Assembly: GCA_903839085.1 (NCBI GenBank)
Contig: CAIMBE010000166.1
Span: forward strand, 1 to 53,666
From: an uncultured beta proteobacterium
Lineage (GTDB): Bacteria > Pseudomonadota > Gammaproteobacteria > Burkholderiales > Burkholderiaceae_C
Length of the DNA stretch: 53,666 nt
Direction of reading: 5' to 3'
Shown: positions 49,456-53,666 of the stretch, in pieces
Numbering within the stretch: position 1 is the stretch's first letter
Layout of the letters: every line of letters begins with the position of its first letter
The notes under the pieces: generated by a model
The model's database searches: none
The model's input: the letters and a program-made list of their open reading frames with translations, nothing else
What the model was told of the DNA's origin: nothing
Position numbers and translations under genes: made by a program

Positions 49456-50585
49456 CGCGCTTCTCCTGGCGCCGGATGCTGGCGGTCTTTGTCAAGGAAT
49501 TCCAGCAGATGATGCGCGACCGCCTCACCTTCGCCATGGCGGTGGGCATTCCGATCCTGCAGCTGGTGCTGTTCGGCTACGCCATCAACACCGATCCCAA
49601 GGGCCTGCCGACGGCGGTGGTCAGCAACGACAACAGCGTCATGGCGCGCAGCCTGGTGGCGGCCCTGCAGAACACCGGCTACTTCCGCATCATTCACAGC
49701 GGCACGCGCGAAGCCGAGGGAGAAGCGCTGCTGGAGACCGGGCAGGCGCAGTTTTTGCTCGTCATTCCACCGGGCTTCGCGCAAAGCCTGCTGCGCGGCG
49801 AGCGCCCGGCGATCCTGCTCTCGGTCGATGCCACCGACCCCTCGGCCTCGGGCAACGCGATCGCGGCGCTCAACGTGGTGGCAACCCAGGCGCTGCGCCA
49901 TGATCTGGGCGGGCCGCTGCGGACCCTGCAGAACGCGGCGCCGCCGTTCGAACTGCGCGTGCACCGGCGCTACAACCCGGAAGGGCTGTCGCGCTACAAC
50001 ATCGTGCCCGGCCTGATCGGCACCATCCTGACCATGACCATGGTGATGCTCACGGGCCTGGGCATGACGCGCGAGCGCGAGCGCGGCACGCTGGAAAACC
50101 TGCTGGCGACACCGGTGCGCCCGAGCGAGGTGATGGTCGGCAAGATCCTGCCCTACGTGGTGATCGGCTACGTCCAGCTCGGCGTCATCATGGGCGTCGC
50201 CTTCCTGCTGTTCGAGGTGCCGATGGTCGGCAGCTTTGCGCTGCTGATGGCCATGATCGGGGTCTTCATCGTCGCCAATCTGGGCGTCGGCTTCACCTTC
50301 TCGACCGTTGCGCGCAACCAGTTGCAGGCGGTGCAAATGACCTTCTTCTTCTTTCTGCCGTCGATGCTGCTGTCGGGCTTCATGTTCCCGTTTCGCGCCA
50401 TGCCGGTGTGGGCGCAGTGGATCGGCGAGGTGCTGCCGCTGACGCACTTCCTGCGCATCGTGCGCGGCATCCTGCTCAAGGGCAACACGGCCGCGCAGCT
50501 GCTGCCCGAGCTCTGGCCGATGCTGGCATTTCTCTTTGTCGCCGGTGTCATCGCCCTCAAGCGCTACCGGCAGACGCTGGATTGA
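49452..50585 (+). CDS. ABC-2 type transporter permease (YhhJ/YbhS-like)
   Basis: A 377-residue membrane protein. One N-terminal helix (about 27-45) is followed by a large periplasmic domain (about 46-180) and five helices from about 185 to 370. MTRERERGTLENLLATPVRPSEVMVGKILPY is the ABC-2 signature, with FFLPSMLLSGFMFPFRAMP later. With the adaptor and ATPase it should export a hydrophobic drug or lipid-like substrate. Homologous operons often have a second permease; none follows here. Confidence 0.92.
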   Translation: MTRFSWRRMLAVFVKEFQQMMRDRLTFAMAVGIPILQLVLFGYAINTDPKGLPTAVVSNDNSVMARSLVAALQNTGYFRIIHSGTREAEGEALLETGQAQFLLVIPPGFAQSLLRGERPAILLSVDATDPSASGNAIAALNVVATQALRHDLGGPLRTLQNAAPPFELRVHRRYNPEGLSRYNIVPGLIGTILTMTMVMLTGLGMTRERERGTLENLLATPVRPSEVMVGKILPYVVIGYVQLGVIMGVAFLLFEVPMVGSFALLMAMIGVFIVANLGVGFTFSTVARNQLQAVQMTFFFFLPSMLLSGFMFPFRAMPVWAQWIGEVLPLTHFLRIVRGILLKGNTAAQLLPELWPMLAFLFVAGVIALKRYRQTLD

Positions 50586-50660
50586 GGCAAGGCGTGCATC
50601 TCGCTGGAAAATTCGCAGGAACGCGAGTTCTGGCAGGGTCGTCGTCGCAGGTTTACCAAA

Positions 50661-50947
50661 TCAGACCAGTTCGGAAATTTCAATCAAGTTCAAGTCCGGG
50701 TCACGCAGATACACCGACCTGATCTTATGGGTCGCACCGGTGCGCAGAATCGGGCCTTGGGCTCAAACTCGTGGCCGCGGACATGCAGGTTGATCTTCTG
50801 GTTGCCAAACTTGAAGGCGCTGCGGGCGATCGGTGGTGTGCCTCCCATAAAGCTCTCCAGCATCATGCCCATCACGCGGGTGTAAAAGTCAACACACGCG
50901 TCTTCATTGAAGGTTGTCAACACCAAGTGGTCGATGCGGTCAATCAT
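50661..50947 (-). pseudogene. VOC-family (glyoxalase-fold) gene broken by an internal deletion
   Basis: From the ATG at 50947 (AAAGGAA upstream) the frame reads MIDRIDHLVLTTFNEDACVDFYTRV and then GNQKINLHVRGHEFEPKA, a clear VOC domain start. It then shifts: the frame continues with unrelated residues to a stop, while the family C-terminus (GPILRTGATHKIRSVYLRDP, then DLNLIEISELV) is found in another frame, ending at 50661. Relatives have about 25-35 residues between the two blocks, so a deletion has removed them and changed frame. It probably makes no functional protein. Confidence 0.8.
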
Positions 50948-51842
50948 GCAGCAGTTCCTTTGGGTTCATCCTTGGTCGTCGGCTCATTGGTGGTTGTGGG
51001 GCATGACGATGAAATCGGCAGTCGCCTACTTTACCAAAGGGTTTCAATGACTGGCTTGCAGCTTGCAGGAGCCAAACGCAATCTGGTTTTGACGCGTAAC
51101 CGGTCGGCCACATGAAAACTGGGAATGACCGGTCCCAACCAATCAGCAGGCCGTCAGGACTGTCGCCAGATCGCAGCCACCCAGAAAATATCACCAAAAT
51201 ATTGCCGGCAATCGTTCGCCTTACGATAATTTGGATCGCAGGGAAACAAGGAAATTGAAATGTCAAACGACGCCGCGAACCGACGGCTGGGATGTCGAGC
51301 GGCGGCGACCTTCGGTGTGAGGGTTTCCAAGTTGCCGGGATTCATAGCCGCTTAGCGGGCAGCGGCGAAGCGGGGTCACATCGCATTTGCTGCAAGCGTT
51401 CCTGGCCTGACCCGTCGCGTGCCATCTGCTGTTCTCAGGGGAACACCCAGCGGGCACCGCATACTCCGCATGGGCCGGCGCGCGGGCGTCCGCAAACCGA
51501 CCATTCTGGAGTCGGGCCATCCATCGCTTCGGCGGAACCCGGTATGTGGAAAAACGAGTGCTGGCAGTTCGCCGCTGCCAAAACGGCCTCTCAGATCACA
51601 CTCTCAGTTTGGCGAAAACGACGTCATGAAAGGGATCTTAAAAAAAATCAACACTGTTGTTTCCCGAATCTGGTAAAAGATATGCTCCGGTGCAACAAAT
51701 CGGCGCCCATAGCTATCACATGGCGACCGGGAAGGTTGAAGAATGCGACCATCCAGTAGGCGTTTTAGCGCCCCAGTTGCTTGCAGCCGGCGGGTTTCGG
51801 CGGTGGCGCACGCAGAACCTGCACAGCGAGGGAGGGTTGGCC
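50948..51842. other. 895-bp stretch with no convincing gene
   Basis: Short frames exist on both strands but none shows a family motif, a good start or steady coding character. The segment is visibly richer in A and T than its neighbours in places (for example around 51180-51260 and 51620-51690). It has no clear inverted repeats or transposase remnants. It lies between a decayed gene and the PAS-GGDEF gene, so degraded coding DNA is possible. The promoter of the PAS-GGDEF gene should be at its right end, but I could not place it. Confidence 0.5.
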
Positions 51843-53666
51843 ATGAAAATCTTTTCCGATAATGGGTCCGAGTCAACCTTGGCGGCCAATTTGCCGTCTG
51901 CTGGGGGGGGGGGCCTGAAGAACCGCATTGCACCTGGCACGCAGGCGTTGCGCCGGCGGGCTGAGGCTATCGCAGAGGACTACCAGGCTGAGCTGTCGCG
52001 CGGCGATCAGGCGCTGACTCCTGTCCAGGCGCAAAAGGTGCTGCATGAACTGCGCGTCCACCAGATCGAACTGGAAATGCAGAACGAGGAGTTGCGCCGC
52101 ACGCAACATGAACTCGACATCGAGCGCAAGCGCTACTTTGACCTCTACGACCTGGCGCCGGTCGGTTATTTGAGCGTCAGCGAGCAGGGCTTGATTTTGG
52201 AGGCCAACCTGAGCGCTGCAATACTGCTCGGCGAGGCGCGCCGGCATCTGGTGCAACAGCCAATCAGCACCTTCATTGCGCGAGATGATCAGGATGCTTA
52301 TTACCTGCTGCGCCGACGGCTTGTGGATACCCACAAGACCCAGACTTGCGAATTGCAGATGAAACCAAAGGACGTTCAGCCCTTATGGGTCCATCTGACA
52401 GTCAGTCTGACGCAAGAGGGCGACGCGGCAAGCGAGTTTCACATCGTGATCAACGACATCTCCGAGCGCAAGAAGGTAGAAAAGGCCCTGAGCGAGAGCG
52501 AGTTTCGCTGGAGATTTGCGATCGAGGGGACTGGCGACGGACTTTGGGACTGGGACGTTGCTCAAAGCACGGTGTTATTCAGCAAGCGCTGGAAAGAAAT
52601 GCTGGGCTTCTCGCAAGACGAGATCGGCAACGGTCTGGACGAATGGAGTAAACGCGTTCATCCGGACGACCTGGCGCGGGTCATGGTCGATGTGCAGGCG
52701 CATTTGGACGGTGCGACAGCGGATTACGTCAATGAACACCGCGTCAGTTGCAAAGACGGCAGTTGGAAATGGATTCTCGACCGCGGCTTGGTGGTCAACC
52801 GGGACCCTGCGGGCAAACCCCTTCGCATGATTGGCACGCATACGGACATCACCGAGCGCAGAAATGCCCATGCCAAGCTCCAAATCGCCGCCAAGGTCTT
52901 CAGCCATGCCCTTGAAGGCGTCACGATCACTGACCCGGACGGCACCATCATTGATGTCAACGAGTCCTTCACCAGAATCACCGGCTATGACCGCGAGGAA
53001 GTGCTGGGTCAAAACCCGCGCATTCTCCAGTCGGGGCGCCAGACCGAAGGGTTCTACATCGCCCTGTGGCGTGATCTGCTTGCCACCGGCCAATGGTCGG
53101 GCGAAATCTGGAACAAACGAAAGAACGGCGAAATCTACGCCGCGTTGTTGAACATCAGCGCCGTGACTGACGATCAGGGCATCGTCGGTCAGTATGTGGG
53201 CTTGTTTACCGACATTACGACACGCAAGCAGATGGAAGACAAGGTAAATCAACTGGCTTTTTTCGATCCGCTGACCAAGCTGCCCAACCGGCGCACGCTC
53301 AATGATCGTTTAAGCCAGGCCATGGCATCGAGCAAGCGCGGCGGGCGTTACGGTGCCCTCATGATGCTCGATCTGGACAATTTCAAGCCGCTCAATGACA
53401 CGCACGGGCACGGCGCAGGTGACCTGCTGCTGGAGGCGGTTGCGGGACGAATGATGGCGTGCGTGCGGGAAGTCGATACGGTGGCGCGCATCGGCGGCGA
53501 TGAGTTTGTCGTGCTGCTCAGTGAGTTGGATCTTGATAAGACCGAGTCGATCTCACAGGCACGATCCATTGCCGAGAAGATTCGCATTGCTCTGGCCGCA
53601 ACGTATTCGCTGCCACTGACAAGGCACGGGCAAGAGGCGTCGGCGGTCGAGCATCGCTGCACTGCC
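51843..53666 (+). CDS. Multi-PAS diguanylate cyclase (GGDEF), 3' end outside window
   Basis: 608 codons are visible and the frame is still open at the window end. A short N-terminus precedes a helical segment (VLHELRVHQIELEMQNEELR, about 66-85), then three PAS domains at about 90-205, 215-340 and 345-465, and the GGDEF domain (DPLTKLPNRRTLNDRL from about 475). The active site GGDEF is at 551-555, and the inhibitory RxxD (REVD) lies five residues before it, so product inhibition is expected. It would make c-di-GMP. GGGAGGG precedes the ATG. An 11-G run at 51903-51913 lies in codons 21-24. An EAL domain could follow. Confidence 0.92.
   Translation, partial: MKIFSDNGSESTLAANLPSAGGGGLKNRIAPGTQALRRRAEAIAEDYQAELSRGDQALTPVQAQKVLHELRVHQIELEMQNEELRRTQHELDIERKRYFDLYDLAPVGYLSVSEQGLILEANLSAAILLGEARRHLVQQPISTFIARDDQDAYYLLRRRLVDTHKTQTCELQMKPKDVQPLWVHLTVSLTQEGDAASEFHIVINDISERKKVEKALSESEFRWRFAIEGTGDGLWDWDVAQSTVLFSKRWKEMLGFSQDEIGNGLDEWSKRVHPDDLARVMVDVQAHLDGATADYVNEHRVSCKDGSWKWILDRGLVVNRDPAGKPLRMIGTHTDITERRNAHAKLQIAAKVFSHALEGVTITDPDGTIIDVNESFTRITGYDREEVLGQNPRILQSGRQTEGFYIALWRDLLATGQWSGEIWNKRKNGEIYAALLNISAVTDDQGIVGQYVGLFTDITTRKQMEDKVNQLAFFDPLTKLPNRRTLNDRLSQAMASSKRGGRYGALMMLDLDNFKPLNDTHGHGAGDLLLEAVAGRMMACVREVDTVARIGGDEFVVLLSELDLDKTESISQARSIAEKIRIALAATYSLPLTRHGQEASAVEHRCTA
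51903..51913 (+). repeat. Poly-G tract (11 G) inside the PAS-GGDEF gene
   Basis: Eleven consecutive Gs encode four glycines with the next C. With 11 the frame continues through the PAS and GGDEF domains; gain or loss of one G would end translation early. It is the longest homopolymer I noticed in the window. Confidence 0.9.

Noticed and set aside
51259-51676. Small frames in the gap before the PAS-GGDEF gene
   Set aside because: They lack recognisable motifs or steady coding character; one with AAGGAA upstream is only 31 codons long.

Overview
The window is chromosomal DNA from a GC-rich betaproteobacterium. It most likely belongs to the Burkholderiales, family Comamonadaceae (Rhodoferax/Polaromonas-like). 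This rests on the protein sequences, on gene orders typical of that group (rplU-rpmA-obgE-proB, then rppH-proS; tpiA-secG-tRNA-Leu-nuoA to N), and on an intergenic palindrome between nuoF and nuoG of a kind I recall from Comamonadaceae genomes. I see no prophage, transposase or CRISPR array. Genus assignment is inference.

Region 1 (1-13.9 kb) is mostly housekeeping. It holds a partial secreted-protein gene, a small lipoprotein, an HSL-type alpha/beta hydrolase, a DUF2889 protein, tRNA-Pro(CGG), a small unknown protein, ispB, rplU-rpmA-obgE-proB, rppH, proS, a lytic transglycosylase, grxD, tsaD, an Hsp20 chaperone, a class I/II aminotransferase and rpsO with its terminator. Region 2 (13.9-18.5 kb) has pnp behind a strong leader hairpin, a quinone oxidoreductase, tpiA, secG and tRNA-Leu(GAG). 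Region 3 (18.6-33.1 kb) is a complete 14-gene nuo operon for respiratory complex I, with a repeat between nuoF and nuoG. Region 4 (33.1-39.0 kb) has a Nudix hydrolase, a DUF1178 protein and a 1591-residue NAD-dependent glutamate dehydrogenase, whose NADH could feed complex I.

Region 5 (39-50.6 kb) is an export region. An MsbA-like ABC exporter is divergent from a MarR regulator, which leads a tripartite MFS efflux operon (outer-membrane lipoprotein factor, EmrA-like adaptor, EmrB-like DHA2 pump). After a convergent AttH/CrtC-like lipocalin gene comes a second export unit (lipoprotein HlyD adaptor, ABC ATPase, ABC-2 permease). This region is dotted with copies of one dispersed palindromic repeat family. 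One half-copy lies inside the outer-membrane factor gene and encodes the core of its lipoprotein signal peptide. A three-copy 51-bp array lies directly upstream of the AttH-like gene.

Region 6 (50.6-53.7 kb) has a decayed VOC-family gene with an internal deletion, about 0.9 kb without a convincing gene, and the start of a multi-PAS GGDEF diguanylate cyclase cut by the window end. That gene carries an uninterrupted run of 11 G within its first 24 codons, a candidate for slipped-strand on/off switching.

The observations most worth following are the repeat-derived signal peptide, the poly-G tract in the cyclase gene, and the apparently leaderless, self-regulated MarR promoter.
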